A program made the translations under genes and the position numbers. Below are positions 12,380 through 24,979 of a DNA stretch of 64,000 bases, one piece after another. Origin of the DNA: Allolobophora icterica (taxonomy: Eukaryota > Annelida > Clitellata > Crassiclitellata > Lumbricidae). The notes beneath the pieces are model-generated. The model was given only the letters and a program-made list of their open reading frames with translations. It was not told the DNA's origin and made no database searches. Numbering within the stretch: position 1 is the first letter of the stretch; every line of letters begins with the position of its first letter. The DNA is taken from NCBI GenBank assembly GCA_963556255.1, contig OY744604.1, forward strand, positions 26,049,099 to 26,113,098, given 5' to 3'.

Positions 12380-13660
12380 AATCTCCCATTTTCAATCGGC
12401 TTATCATAAGTTTCACTCAACAGAATCCACACATGCTGTTCGTAATGACCATAATTATGCTCAGTGGACAAAAAAGGATATGGTTACAGCACTTGTTCTT
12501 CTTAACTTGTCTGCTGCTTTTGATACTGTGGATCTTTCTCTTCTTTGTCGCCTCCAGCACTGTTTTGGGATCTCTGGTCCTGCATTAAAATGGTTTAGTA
12601 AGTATCTTAGTCCACACAATCAGTGTATTTAAATGGTAATAATTCATCTACTGCTTTGTTGGCTTGTGGTGTTCCACAGGATTCTGTGCTTGGTTCTCTT
12701 TTGTTTACATTATACGCCACACCACTAGGGACAATGCTAGGTAATCATTCACTAGAATATCATTTATGTGCTGATGATACTCGAATCTACACTTCATTTG
12801 ACAGTCTGTCATGTGACTCATCTGTGCAGCTGTTGTCTGCTGCCTTTGATGAGGTACAGTCTTGGATGGCGGCCAATAAACTCTTCCTTAACCCACCAAA
12901 GACAGAATTTCTGCTACTGGGCGCTCCAAAGCAACTTAAAAAATTTGATCGGCTTACGTCATTGAAACTTCGTGACTCAGTTGTTGAGCTGGGTGATGCT
13001 GCTCATAACTCAGGGTTTGTTTTCAATTCAACCATGTCTCTCATGGGCCATGTAAACAGTATCGTGATTTAAGCAGGATGAGGTGTCCATGTGCCCATGT
13101 CTGTAAGGACATCTCTGGTAAATGCAATGGTTTCCAGTCGCTTAGATTACTGTAACTCGCATTTAACTTTTATCAATAAGGCAAATATCCAGTCGCTGCA
13201 GAGGGTGCAGAACTCTTTGGCTAGAACCATAACTAATACATCAAAATATAAACATATAACAATTGGGCTTAAATCCTTGCATTGGCTTCCTGCTGAGCAA
13301 AGAATTAGTTTCAAATTGGGGCTCATCGTTTATTAAACTTTGAATTCTGGCCAGCCACAATTCTTACTCCCAGACATCAGTATTCAACAAGGTCATCTGA
13401 TTGTCTTTGGTGGTACCTAAATCCCGAACTGTTTTTGGTGAACAAGCTTTTTCGGTTGCTGGATCTAGCTTTTGGAACTCTCCCTCTGTGTCTGTATGCT
13501 CTGTCCAGTCGCTTGTGTAATTTCGTTCTCATCCTAAAACTTACCTCTTTAAAATTGCTTATCCACCGTAGGCTGCCTCTCTGTCTTAGTAGACTGATCT
13601 TCTGGGTGTTGACCTGATTGCGACTTGGTTTTGGTGTGCCATTGGTTCATGCCTTGTGCA
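12380..13660 (+). pseudogene. L2/CR1-like LINE reverse transcriptase relic
   Basis: Segments in order: LLNLSAAFDTVD (about 12500), CGVPQDSVLGSLLFTLYATP (12668 on), the catalytic ADD box as CADDTRIYTS (about 12765), then SRLDYCNS (13135) and SLHWLPAEQRISFKLG (13275). This is the thumb and C-terminal order of non-LTR reverse transcriptases of the L2/CR1 group. Frame changes and stops (for example near 12630, 13075 and 13340) show it is dead. The endonuclease and 5' end are missing. Confidence 0.88.
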
Positions 13661-13804
13661 TTAGACACTGACGCAATAGAAGTTACTAATTACATTACTT
13701 TACGTTATATTATGTTTTACAATAATGTTCAATGAAATTATCAACCTACTGACTTGGAGTGACATGTACAGGGCTATAAATATAGTTCGTATAAAGAATC
13801 ACTA

Positions 13805-13990
13805 CATCAGAAATTGTTTTCAGTTTTCTGCTCCACCTGCACACCTCCGCCAAATCAGCTGTAATGAAGACACTGACCTACACTGATGCTAGGAATATCA
13901 GACGAGGGAGAGGATTGGCCGCCTAGCCTAAGAAAAATGAAGTCACTAACACATACCCATGGCTGCCTGTTGACAAACTTAAGGGGCTGG
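13805..13990 (+). repeat. Inverted partner of the SINE body at 10800-10985
   Basis: The reverse complement matches 10800-10985, including GGCAGCCATGGGTATG, TTAGTGACTT and GTGCAGGTGGAGCAGAAA. It is either a second SINE copy in the opposite direction or an inverted terminal segment of something spanning 10.8-14 kb. The tRNA-like head is not present here. Confidence 0.55.
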
Positions 13991-15189
13991 TCTTCGTCAA
14001 TATGAATAGAATTTCCTGCTTGAGATTGGTTCAATTATGTTGACTTATATTATTGATTTTAGACTGAAAATCCTGGTGTGCGGTGAAAATCTGCCTGCTT
14101 TTGAGGCCCTCTGCGAAGAAATTGATTCCAGAAGCCAAGATCCTGACAAACCTTTGTCGAATAATTGTTCCTGTAGGTGAAATATTTGCTCATTTAATCA
14201 AATCATGGCTGATGCAACCTCTAGGAAATGTTTTGTTCTAATGATTTTAAAAATATAAATATTTATAAGTGCCAATTAATGTAACTACTGTCAGCTGCTT
14301 TACAGGACACTCAGCTATAATTAGCACACTAACTATACGCTGTTGGTCAGAAGTTCGAGATGCATGTATGTATGTATGACGTGTGAATGTATGTCTGTCT
14401 GTGGACATTTTTTATAGCGCCTCTCTAACATTCCAAGGCAGGAGGACATACATTCAGGTGCCTGAGAGGAGGATGACTCTGAAAGGTGTTGAGTAAATGC
14501 CCCCTATTCATTATGCACACAGAGTGCTTTGTGTTGGGATTAGGCATTCGACTGAGAAAGGCTTAGGAATATGGAGGGGTATTGGCCATGTCTTGCCGGA
14601 CCACTTAGGCCTGAGAGAGGCAAGGTTTGACAAAGAGTCTGTACTGGACATTTAAGTAATGAAGACGGTTGAAGAAACCTGAGGCATAAGACGGGAAATA
14701 ACCCACCCGGACCCGGATGACCTTTCAGGTCCGGGTGTCTTCGGGGAGTTCAATACCCAGAATTTCCGGTTATCGGGGTCAGTAACAGGCTATGCCCTAG
14801 TATTAATTATATCGTAAACTGCCCATGTTGTTTATACAGAAATATATAATGTTGCCATTTATCTTTGATAACACAATTGGGTTGCGGAAGATTGGAACTA
14901 GACATCACAATAGCTACACAACAGCATAATTTAGAGGCCCATAGAACATGCCGTTTAGGTTAACTGCAGATTACGTACATCTTTATGAGTACGACCAGTA
15001 TTATATGATTTTTTATTCGCTTAGTGCTACTATACAATATGTGTAGCTGTTGTTCAGCACCTACAACACCAGAAAGCATCAAAATCCAACATGTAATTAA
15101 TTGTCATTGTATTTAATATCTTCTATTGTGCCAGTGCTTATTTTTCCAAGCATGTTAACTTAGTCACTCGGAGTTGCTATAGCTAGCTC
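13991..15189. other. Intergenic, no gene seen
   Basis: No gene. A perfect 9-bp stem (ACCCGGACC at 14705-14713 with GGTCCGGGT at 14728-14736, 14-base loop) stands out, set in G/C-rich repeat-like sequence. Confidence 0.5.
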
Positions 15190-15735
15190 CAGTAGCTGCG
15201 TGTTGTAATATGGTCCCTTTCTGATGATGCGGCGGTGATCCTTGTTCACGCTTTTATCTCCAATATAGGTCACTATTGCTCCTCAGTTCTTGCTAGGGAT
15301 CCATTGGCTCTTATTGGGCGTCTTGACTGGGTCCTTCGCTCTGCTGCTCGGCTCATTACCCATATCCCAAAATGTGCACCAGTTTCAGCTTATATGCATG
15401 ATGCCCTGTATTCGCTTCCTGCCTCACAGTGTGTCTTTTATAGGATTGCTTCTCTTGTAAACGGCCTCTCTCTGGTGAAACTCCATCTTACTTATCTGAT
15501 CTCTGCTGTACGCTCTGAGGCCTAATGTCCTGTAGAGTTTTGCATTCTGCAGCTGGAGTGAGTTGTTGGTTCCTCGGTCCTGCACCTCAGTTAAACATTA
15601 TCGTGCCTTCTAGGTGGCTGGCTCCTCTACATGGAATTAGAGCCACTTTCTTTGCGCTTATTTCCACAAGGCATTTCACCTGCTTTCAACTGCCTCGTTA
15701 TATAAATTATCGGAATGAATGAATGAATTGCTTAG
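15190..15735 (+). pseudogene. L2/CR1-like LINE 3' fragment
   Basis: Encodes GRLDWVLRSAARLITHIPK and LYSLPASQCVFYRIASLV, the conserved C-terminal reverse-transcriptase region (QxVLNxAAR, LHWLPxxxRixyK-like). A frame change is followed by a RATFFALIST-like tail, and the fragment ends in a short GAATGAATGAAT tract. It is 5'-truncated. Confidence 0.8.
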
Positions 15736-15810
15736 TGTATTTTATGCTTTACTCTAGGATTCATTTGTTTCTGCCTACTCCTGGGATGGCTGAAACTCAA
15801 TTGACTATCA

Positions 15811-16224
15811 TCTATATAAATAAAGCAAAGAATCTGTCCCTCTGTCTGTAGCACGTGATCTTTGACCGGAATGCATTTCTACAGCTTTCGAGCTTTTCAC
15901 TCCAAACCTTCACTACTGTCTCGGGGTGGGCATTACACACCCAGTGTGAGGTTTCGCGTCCCCCGTTTTCACCGCTACCATGGTGTCCCGGGCAAAAAAC
16001 TCTCCCAAACTCCACTTTTTACAAATTCGAGTCGACCTATTTTCATTCGCCAGATGGAGCCGCCCGAGAAGATTATTCTCTGTCACTGGCACGCATTTCT
16101 AAAGATCCGCCAATCCCAGTAGGGATTTCACTACACATTAACTGGTGGTGGTGGTGGTGGTGGTGGTGGTGGTGGTGGTGGTGTGAAACTTATAACCCCG
16201 GGCAACGCCGGGTAAACCAGCTAG
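15811..16224 (+). mobile_element. Short non-autonomous Helitron
   Basis: The 5' end is TCTATATAAATAAAG directly after an A. The 3' end is CTAG directly before a T, preceded 8 bases upstream by a stem (CCCGG at 16197-16201, CCGGG at 16208-16212, 6-base loop). Insertion between A and T, a TC start and a hairpin followed by CTRR are the defining marks of Helitrons. The 414-bp body has no Rep/helicase gene and includes a (GGT)n tract at about 16144-16182. Confidence 0.85.
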
Positions 16225-16647
16225 TTTGTTAAGAAGGTTTTGTGTGAAAATTCAAGCAATTTTGCTGTCCTATTGAACATAATATACGACTTCTTAATTC
16301 AACACCATTTCAACAAAATTGTTTTGGTTTTTGACAGATCGGTTCGTCGCTCGATACAGAGGCTCTCGATTCCTCCTTCAATACCGCAAGTCACCCACTG
16401 TCATCTGCCTCAGGCTCCCCTGCGTATCACTCCACAGGCTTTCCACTCCAAATTGAAGTCTTGGCAACTGCTCATCCTCATCTCTCTGGTCTCAGGCAAC
16501 CAGAAAGCGGACCTCTACTGGACATGGATCTGTGATACAACACGTACTCGCTCATAATTAAGCTGGTGCCTTGCGCTCAGCTTCAGTGTAGCGCTTTGGA
16601 ATTTTGGAGTTTAGGATTACTATCAACAGCTGTCTAAAGACTGACTG
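16225..16647. other. Intergenic, no gene supported
   Basis: A 105-codon open frame (16240-16557) has no recognisable domain and biased Pro/Ser/Leu content. It was not accepted as a gene. Confidence 0.45.
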
Positions 16648-17178
16648 TTGCTGACTATGAAGTCATTGAGGGCATTGATCGCCTCACCAAATATGTTGGA
16701 TGCAATAGTATTAATAAAGAGTATTGACATTAGGACACATGGCATTGGAATATGTGGACCTCTGCTCTGGAAATATCTGCCCAGCGAACTTACTTGCCTA
16801 CCTACTGTCCAACAATTTAAAAGCAAGTATAAAAGATATCTAATGGATCCGCTCGTCTAAAATTTCTATTATTTATACAATCGTTGTGCAGGTGGCTATT
16901 AATTGAGGTTTATTTTTTAGTTTTTCATTGATTTCAGTGTTGAATTAATCCTGTCATTGTTTTATACACTTTGTACACTCATTGATGGACATTGTAATCT
17001 GAGGATTTGGCTTGTTGAATGTAGCATATTATAAAGCAATTAAACCTGGTAAATGAACTAATGTAACTAGGGCGACCCTGTAAGCTGAACACTATGTTTC
17101 TTTGTGCCATTGATTTGGTTGTATAAATTTGTGGTGTGCGTATCATGATGTTCAATAAAGTGTGTTTTGATTTGATTT
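16648..17178 (+). pseudogene. LINE 3' fragment with TTTGATT tail
   Basis: Encodes THGIGICGPLLWKYLPSE, then LPTVQQFKSKYKRYL and a stop: the last residues of an L2-like reverse-transcriptase ORF (xxGPxLWNxLPxxL...FKxxLKxxL). The 3' UTR contains TGTAATCTGAGG and ends with TTTTGATTTGATTT, a simple-repeat LINE tail. Confidence 0.75.
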
Positions 17179-17279
17179 AGTCACACTTAGCGCCTTTTGG
17201 CATTTGTTGTTATCTTTATGTGTTTCTTTTTTAAATGCAAACAATGACCACGTGTTGGCGAATTTTAAATTGGTCTGTG

Positions 17280-17690
17280 ACATGTGTGCATGTACTGTAT
17301 ATGTATACACATACATGATTTGTTCTACTTCAATATTCAAATAAAAATATTGGTGGATTTTAAATTCTTCTACCTTATATTGAGGTTTGTAGGCCTACGT
17401 AATACACATATTTGTATTTATAAGCATATAATAATTATTCAGATGCACATATATGTTTATGTAGAGTTTATATAATATATGCTCAAAAATGTGAATTTAT
17501 TTATATTATAATATAAACACATGTCTATATATGTATATTTTTATGGATTGATATGTTGCATATAATGTATACCAATATATGCAAATGATTTATTTCTTTA
17601 GTAAACTAATATACAGTCCTATATATATATATAGCATTATATAACATATATAATTATTACATTGCTAATGACGTATTTAGTAAGTTTTTT
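17280..17690. other. Very A/T-rich stretch
   Basis: Runs of TATATA and ATATGTA dominate. No gene. Confidence 0.6.
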
Positions 17691-17704
17691 CCACCTTTAC
17701 CTAA

Positions 17705-18287
17705 AAATAAGGTGGGCTATAGGGACCACCCCTAAATCGTGGATTTTCACACCTTAGGGTCAGAGGTGGTCTATCACACCATAGGGTGGAATATTACACC
17801 TTCTTTGAAGGTGTTAAAACCCATCCTTAAGGTGTAATGATCAATGGTGTGATATCTCACCATAGGGTGGGATATTACACCTTCAAAGAAGGTGTTAAAA
17901 CCTACCCCTAAGGTGTAATGATCTATGGTGTGATATCCCACCATAGGATGGGATATTACACCTTCAAAGAAGGTGTCAAAACCCACCCCTAAGGTGTAAT
18001 GATCTATGGTGTGATATCCCACCATAGGGTGGGATATTAAACCTTCAAAGAAGGTGTTAAAACCTACCCCTAAGGTATAATAATCTATGGTGTGATATCC
18101 CACCATAGGGTGGGATATTACACCTTCACAGAAGGTGTTAAAACCCACCCCTAAGGTGTAATGATCCAGGGTGTGATTTCCCACCAAGCAAATAAGGTGG
18201 GAAATTACACCTTTACGTAAAATATAAGGTGGGCTATAGAGACCACCCTAAATCGTGGGATATCCCACCATTTCCGGTAACAGTGTA
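17705..18287. repeat. ~84-bp palindromic tandem repeat with 40-bp flanking direct repeats
   Basis: Five copies of a unit of about 84 bp, built from ATAGGGTGGGATATTACACC, TTCAAAGAAGGTGTTAAAAC and CTAAGGTGTAATGATC. GGTGGGATATCCCACC-type words make each unit self-complementary. AAGGTGGGCTATAG followed by a GACCACC...AAATCGTGG segment occurs at both ends (about 17710 and 18223). The right end TTTCCGGTAACAGTGTA matches, inverted, the start of the block at 504. Probably a MITE with an expanded interior. The minus-strand 137-codon frame is a repeat artefact. Confidence 0.8.
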
Positions 18288-18934
18288 TGCTTTGGCATCT
18301 AGGGTCTACGTCAACCTTGAGAGTCGAAACTTCTAGTGTCACCCATGGGGCACTTCTATAGACAGCCCTTTGTCAGTTTTTAGGCTTATAGCACCATATT
18401 AGCCCTGTAGAAATCCAGTTAAGGATGTACAAGTCATACTTAATATACGGTATACAAGCTTATAGGCTGTTGACTCAGTTGTGGGCTACAGGCCCTACAA
18501 AGGCTGCCTACATGCTACTGAATGTTCATACTGCTATAGACTATTTTATAGGCAGTGTATACGTATACAATATGTCTATTTAGGTAGACCCTATTGGATA
18601 TTTTACCTAGGTATGTAAATTTTGCAAGTGAGCTAAACCTATTCAAGAGCTGTTAACAATGGTCGCGATCGTGACCAGAAAAAGGAAAGTGTGGGGTACT
18701 TTTTACAAAAGTCAGGTCCAAAACTTTAACGTTTGCGTGATAATTTTACACTCTTCTTCATCTGAACTTCTAAAATGTTTGACAGTTTTATCCAGCCATG
18801 AAATCCGTGTTCATATGAAATGACAAAATATCAATGATGGTGGTGGTGATGATTCATAGGATCACGCCATCCAAAACAAGTTTATTTAACCCTGTAATAT
18901 CTTATTCTAATTCTATCCTCTCCTATTGCATCCT

Positions 18935-18935
<1 letters not shown>

Positions 18936-19022
<87 letters not shown>

Positions 19023-19023
19023 T
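18936..19023. repeat. (TAA)n microsatellite
   Basis: About 29 uninterrupted AAT/TAA units. The matching position of copy 2 (near 56870) lacks it, so it arose or was inserted after the duplication. Confidence 0.95.
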
Positions 19024-19966
19024 TTATTCTTTAATTAAGCGCCTGCAAACGCACCGCGCTGTACAAGTACATGTTATGCGATAAATCTTAACTACTAACA
19101 GAACATACAGCCTGCAATTCGATCTCATTATAATGATTTCTATCCCAGGACCTATCACATCATGCTGTAACCGAACTTCATCTGTTCTAATTAGGTCATG
19201 ATGACGACCATGATGGTGATGATGATGACGATGATGGTGATGAATGGTGGTGACGATATAATGATGACGTAATGACAACGATGATATTAACGTTCATAAA
19301 GCGAAATTCCTCTTCCGTTAGGCCTACTTCTTGTATTAGGCAGAGTATACGAAATCCACTCTAACACACGCGATAAATGTAGGGCCCCTAAACTTTTTTC
19401 TTTAGCGACCGTATGGCCTCGATCCTGCTCATTTTCATTGACTTGATCGGGCTAGATCCTTCACCACCGCTGCCCGTTTGAATGTGAGTCACGCCATTTA
19501 AGGTTCCCGTCTACGAATCCCTAGACCGAAACTTAGACCTCTGAAAATATGCCACAACCTATCTGTCAATGCGGTTGGCAGAAGCATGCAGAATTGAGTA
19601 GTTAGGCTATCTCAACTGACACAGTTCCGCCGTGCTCTGGTTATTTTAGATTGCTGGACCGTCAATAGAGAGATAGAGGTTAAAATCCCTGCCAAGGCAG
19701 ATAGCCTATTTGATCAGTTACTTTGTCCAAAAATGAAGCGCTCTCACTGTTTCTCTGATCATTTGCAGTGGGCTTAGTCTTTCGAAGAGACAAGGACAAA
19801 GCACTCTAACTGTTGAATGAGAGGCGTGACATTCGCAGCAACAACTGACTGTTGACAATGACATCGATATTCAACACTTCATATATAAAAGATCTTAATA
19901 ACAGCTTGGATACATGATCCCACAGAGCTTACCGAAAGATCTACGTGGCCGACATGCTATGGGTAA

Positions 19967-20390
<424 letters not shown>

Positions 20391-20905
20391 TCACATTTGA
20401 TTTCAATAACCATTTGATCTGATCGACTACATTTAATTTGCATAACCCATATTAGCCTAATGTGATGCAACACTAAGCTCACGTTTGAAACAGCGCTGTT
20501 TTAGTAGATTTAAACTTTTAATACAATGCGGGCTCACTGAGTTGTTGTAAAATGATCGGAATTTGCTCTGCTTGTTGTGTTCAAGAAAATCCAACCTCAG
20601 CCAATATTAGGCTACAATACCCTCTCTCATCCCATTCTACCCACCCTTCTATCATATTTTCCTGTTCTATCCTGCCCTACCGTAACCTATTCCATCATAT
20701 CCTATTCTACCCTATCCTACCCTATTCAATCCTGTTCTATTTCCTGGTCTATTTTTTCCTACTTCTCCCATTCTATCCTACAGCCTAAAATACGTTATAG
20801 TTGATTATTTTCTGATTCCATATATTGTTATCTATGGTTGTCCAGAAACTAAACGCTGTCTCACTGACTTTCACTTAGAGACCTTTGAACAGCGTCTTAT
20901 TACCT

Positions 20906-21003
20906 GTCAGCATGCCAACATTATATTGGGTCCATAATCCCATGTGGGACCCGTATAGAGCCCACATCGGTCCAACACAATGCCCATGGTTATGCTAGCA
21001 TGG
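20906..21003. mobile_element. CTGCCAGCAT-family palindromic MITE
   Basis: Opens CCTGTCAGCATGCC and closes ATGCTAGCATGG, with internal CCCATGTGGGACCC. Members with related ends were seen at about 23789-23984, 53188-53297, 54677-54773, 58336-58442 and 62246-62356. The copy at 58336 sits at the homologous place in duplication copy 2, so this insertion predates the duplication. Confidence 0.6.
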
Positions 21004-21028
21004 CATAAAGAAAAGAAATCATACTGAG

Positions 21029-21032
<4 letters not shown>

Positions 21033-21088
<56 letters not shown>

Positions 21089-21092
21089 TGGA

Positions 21093-21186
<94 letters not shown>
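21033..21186. repeat. (TA)n followed by (AAT)n
   Basis: About 48 bp of TA dinucleotides (21033-21083), a short spacer, then about 90 bp of AAT triplets. Confidence 0.95.
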
Positions 21187-21380
21187 GGAGGTGGGCCGCC
21201 GCATCACTCAGGCTACGGGTGACCCCCGCGAGACGACTCATCTTTTTCAGCGCCTGTCTGTTTGCACTCAACGGTTCAACGCCGTTGCATTTAGAGGCTC
21301 TTTTGATCAGCACATGGGGGACGAGAACCTCTAACTTGATATAGTTTCTTAGAGCCTGAGGGATACTTGCTACCTCGGGC
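21187..21380. other. Unclassified segment abutting AAT arrays
   Basis: A G/C-richer segment containing GACGACTCATCTTTTTCAGC lies between two AAT tracts. The arrangement suggests a retroposed element with its own AAT tail, but no family was recognised. Confidence 0.4.
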
Positions 21381-21392
21381 GAAAAAAAAAAA

Positions 21393-21458
<66 letters not shown>

Positions 21459-21722
21459 CTTCGTTAATATTTTCAAACTGACAATTACGCAGTATGATTA
21501 CAAATCAGTATGAACGGATGATCACAAGTTATTATAGGATTCGAATTTTAACTGTATACGGCAGCCATGCAAGGCGCCCATCACGTCCTACATCTCATTT
21601 CCACAAACGCGCTATCTCGCGAATTGATAGGCTGAGTGGACCTTGAGGGTTACGGAAGGCGATCCCGCTACCTACTGCACTTCACGCTAGTGATGTTTAC
21701 ACTACTCTATGGACCCCCACCT
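21381..21722 (-). repeat. SINE-like element with (ATT)n tail, copy B
   Basis: A poly-A run and (AAT)n (21381-21458) are followed by a body nearly identical to 20103-20390, including ACGCAGTATGATTACAAATC and GCTACCTACTGCACTTCACG. It has the same orientation as copy A. No clear A/B boxes were verified. Confidence 0.75.
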
Positions 21723-21723
21723 T

Positions 21724-22104
21724 GATATACTCTGGTCTAATAATTTTACCTTGGGGAACATATAACACTGAGTGATTATGGTTAATTTCTTGCTATGATA
21801 TACTCTGGTCTAATAATTTTACCTTCGGCAACATATAACACTGAGTGACTATGGTTAATTTCTTGCTATGATATACTCTGGTCTAATAATTTTACCTTTG
21901 GGAACATATAACACTGAGTGACTATGGTTAATTTCTTGCTATGATATACTCTGGTCTAATAATTTTACCTTGGGGAACATATAACACTGAGTGACTATGG
22001 TTAATTTCTTGCTATGATATACTCTGGTCTAATAATTTTACCTTTGGGAACATATAACACTGAGTGACTATGGTTAATTTCTTGCTATAATATACTCTGG
22101 TGTA
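21724..22104. repeat. 73-bp tandem repeat, five full copies
   Basis: GATATACTCTGGTCTAATAA starts units at 21724, 21797, 21870, 21943 and 22016, with a partial unit at 22089. Units differ by only one to three bases. Copy 2 of the duplication lacks the array. Confidence 0.95.
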
Positions 22105-22350
22105 ACAAATTAACCCCTATGTAACCTCTATGCGTGCTAGATTCATAGCGCAAAGCTTATAAAGTCATATATGACATACGTGATAATGCACGCCGGTTCT
22201 AATAATAGCCTTTCTCCTGAGTAGGCAACGTTTCACCTCGCAAGAAGACTATGTAGGAGATTTGTATCGGAACACAATTAGTAGAAAGCGTCTTAAAGTT
22301 CTGAAGTATACCCTATATGCCTATACCGTCTGTCATTCTTTTCTATGCAG

Positions 22351-22638
22351 AGCGTCCAACACGAGAGGAAATCAGACAACGTGTGCAAGACAACTTCGTT
22401 CATTTCGTGTCTGATATCGATTGTTACACGTTGAGCGATCACCTGATACAGAATCGCGTCATTACGAGGGAAAGATGGGAGGAGATACAGACCACAGAAC
22501 CAACAGATCGACGCAAAAATCGTGCGCTGATGAACTGGATTCTCGATACGAATAACCCCAACGCGTTCAGTGTCCTGCGTACAGCCCTCGAAAGTGAAAA
22601 CCACTGGCTACTGGAGGTCATAGATCAACCGACAAAGC
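22351..22638 (+). CDS. Internal exon: CARD domain 1 (copy 1 gene)
   Basis: The exon encodes one caspase-recruitment domain, about 90 residues, rich in amphipathic helices: RQRVQDNFVHFVSDID, CYTLSDHLIQNRVITRERWE, KNRALMNWIL and NAFSVLRTALESENHWLLEV follow the CARD helix order, ending in the typical HxxLLxxID turn. CARDs assemble by homotypic contacts in inflammasome and NF-kB type signalling. The boundaries come from the acceptor TTCTTTTCTATGCAG and the donor AAGC|GTGAGA. Both flanking introns are phase 1. Without splicing the frame would run to a stop at 22679, so a short alternative end is possible. The paralogous exon at 58645 shares most residues and has a better donor (GTAAGA). Domain call firm; exon limits inferred. 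Confidence 0.85.
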
Positions 22639-23712
22639 GTGAGATGAAGATAAAGCCTGTATCTCTCTGCTATATCTAAATAGATTGTTGGATTTGTGGA
22701 AATCCTTGGAAAATGGCTTTAAACCCCAAGCACGACCCCTCAAATTCAACGGAGAAACCGCATGAACCCCTCCCCGTGTAGGCGCAACTAATAAAGATCT
22801 GCTTGCCAATTAGTATCTGCTTGAAGTCTGCTTGGCGAGTATAGCTGCTGATATAAGTAGCTATAGTGCCGGCCTGCTGAACTAGAATGAGGAACTGTGA
22901 AGCGGACGAGTCAAAAGTTATGAGGCTTTGTACATGTACAACGCGATAGTACAGTTAGGCCTACAACTATAATCGTTGTATTTACGATGTAAAGTAATGT
23001 AAATCTCATAAATTTCTCAGCGCCACACAAAAACCCCGTTAGCGATAGAGGCGCGTTTACAAAAAAGGGCCCTAGTCGTAAACATTTTGGGGCCCTACTG
23101 AAACTGCAGCAGACGGCCGTTGCTAACAAGTTTGACGTTATTTTGCAAAACTGCACAAAAATGAATTATTAGCCCAAATCAACAAAACAATTATAGGCCT
23201 AAATTATTTAATATACTTTAATGTGAATACTAAACTGTAAAAAAATAGAAAAAAGGCTATATTTAAATAATTCAAAATTTTAAAAATGTTATTTTTATAA
23301 TTTAAAAAGATTTCATTCGTTTGGGGGCCCTATATATAGGCGCGCGCCTACTGCGCTATACGTAAACGCGTCTCTGGTTAGGGAGACCAGCTTATTCACC
23401 GGCGCAATATCAAATCAAGTCCGCAATGGTCAGGCCGCCTTGTCCGTTCCGGTGCCAGGTCAGAGTCCGTGTAGGTCAAGCCGAGGAGATAGCATGGTGC
23501 TACGGTGGTAATCGGTTATGATGGTGGTTGTGTGGTGGCGCAGGAATAGAATCAGAATTACAGTGTCTGCTACGCTTAACATCTACGCTTAATATCCATC
23601 GCCTAATTTACCTTGATTCCAAAAGTTAAATCCTAAAGCTACCGCATATTTTGCAGCCATGTTGAGCGCTTCTGAGTAGGTAACTTGAGGGGCGCTTTAT
23701 TACATTTTCAAA

Positions 23713-23757
23713 ATGAATGAATGAATGAATGAATGAATGAATGAATGAATGAATGAA
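23713..23757. repeat. (GAAT)n microsatellite
   Basis: About 11 tandem ATGA/GAAT units, perhaps a decayed retroposon tail. Confidence 0.9.
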
Positions 23758-23788
23758 TAAGTCGTAACTTTAGGAATTAGCTTTTCTC

Positions 23789-23984
23789 TGCCAGTATTTC
23801 CATGGGCATTAGCCTAGATGGAACCAACATGGGCTATAATTATACGAGTAGGCTGCCATATGATTATATCTCTGCGAGCATCTCTGTGGGCATTTGATGC
23901 AACCCACGTAGGCTCTAGACTTGTCCCATGGGGGACAATGGTTCCTATAGGAGGCTCATTAGCTCCATATGAGCATACTGGCAG
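23789..23984. mobile_element. CTGCCAGCAT-family MITE, diverged copy
   Basis: Opens TCTGCCAGTATTTCCATGGG and closes GAGCATACTGGCAGGA as the inverted end, with CCCATGGGGGAC-type palindromic interior. The matching region of copy 2 is at about 62246-62356. Confidence 0.55.
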
Positions 23985-24436
23985 GAATGGACAGGCTCGC
24001 CGAGAGGGGGCAAATGCCAAGGGCCCGGCGAGTTTAGGGGCATGGGCCTGACCCGTAATCAAGTTATGAAAAATATTATATTCAGTTATGCAAAGTTTAT
24101 CATTTATGCCTTTTTAAATATAGGCCTATTACTGTCACTTAACTACCAATCAGTTTAAACTTCAAGCATCTGAATATCACCTTACTTATTACGTTTTTGG
24201 CTATATTCAATTTCTTTGTTTTTTTATTTTCTCATAAAGTCTAAAGATAGTTTAGAGGCCCATGACTGCTCTTCTTAGGGCTCGGAATTTCTGTCGGCGG
24301 GCCAAGGAATGAATCTCGTATGCCCACAGAGACGCTACACGTGGATATGCTGACAGGTTTAGCGCGTAAAGAAACAGTTGCCTTTACGATAATAAGAAGA
24401 CTAGTGTTGTGATCAGTCTGTTTTCTGTATTCACAG

Positions 24437-24739
24437 CAGCTGTTCCGTCCAACGATGCAATAAGATCGAGGGTAGAAGAGAACTATCAGTTCTTTCTGTC
24501 AGACATCGACGCTGAATCACTGAGCGATTGGCTGCAGACAGAACGCGTTGTCACACGCGACAGATTGCATGAGATTCTAACCACAAAGTCAACACTAGAA
24601 CATAAAAACCGAGCTCTGCTCGAATGTCTGTTCCATTCCTCCGATTCGAATGCGTTCACGGTTCTCAGGAAAGCCCTAGAAATGGAAAACCACTGGCTTC
24701 TGGTTTTAATCGATAAACCCTTGAAATCGTCCACTAAGG
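24437..24739 (+). CDS. Internal exon: CARD domain 2 (copy 1 gene)
   Basis: This second CARD is diverged from the first but follows the same helix pattern: IRSRVEENYQFFLSDIDAES, LSDWLQTERVVTRDRLHEIL, HKNRALLECL and NAFTVLRKALEMENHWLLVL. The acceptor is CTGTATTCACAG and the donor CTAAGG|GTAAGTC, both strong and both phase 1, so it can be joined in frame to the exon ending at 22638. The next intron is the one invaded by the Polinton 246 bp downstream. The paralogous exon is 62478-62771. Tandem CARDs are known from RIG-I/MDA5 and NOD2. Here they would head a protein with coiled coil, PDZ and possibly NHL modules. Confidence 0.85.
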
Positions 24740-24979
24740 GTAAGTCAAAGATAGAGCTGTCTAAAACATAGGACCTATTATGCACGGTATGGAACCTTTT
24801 TTGTCCCTCTCTTAACGTGCAGTAGTAGGCCCTTATTCCGAATTTTCAATAAGAAATTCGATGAGGTGAATTCACAAATTGGCGAGATATAAACGCTCAT
24901 CACTTAATCTACTATAGTAGTATAATAGTACAGCAGCTGTCTCCGCTTTCCGCCATTAATAAGCACCAAATTCCTTTAA

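Noticed and set aside
15855..16232. 125-codon frame with a poly-Trp run
   Set aside because: It lies entirely within the Helitron and reads the GGT microsatellite.
17774..18187. 137-codon repetitive minus-strand protein frame
   Set aside because: It is the translation of an 84-bp palindromic tandem repeat, without a start context or domain.
20552..20804. Overlapping frames in CCTATTCTATCC-rich sequence
   Set aside because: Low-complexity pyrimidine-rich sequence, repeated in copy 2 without frame conservation.
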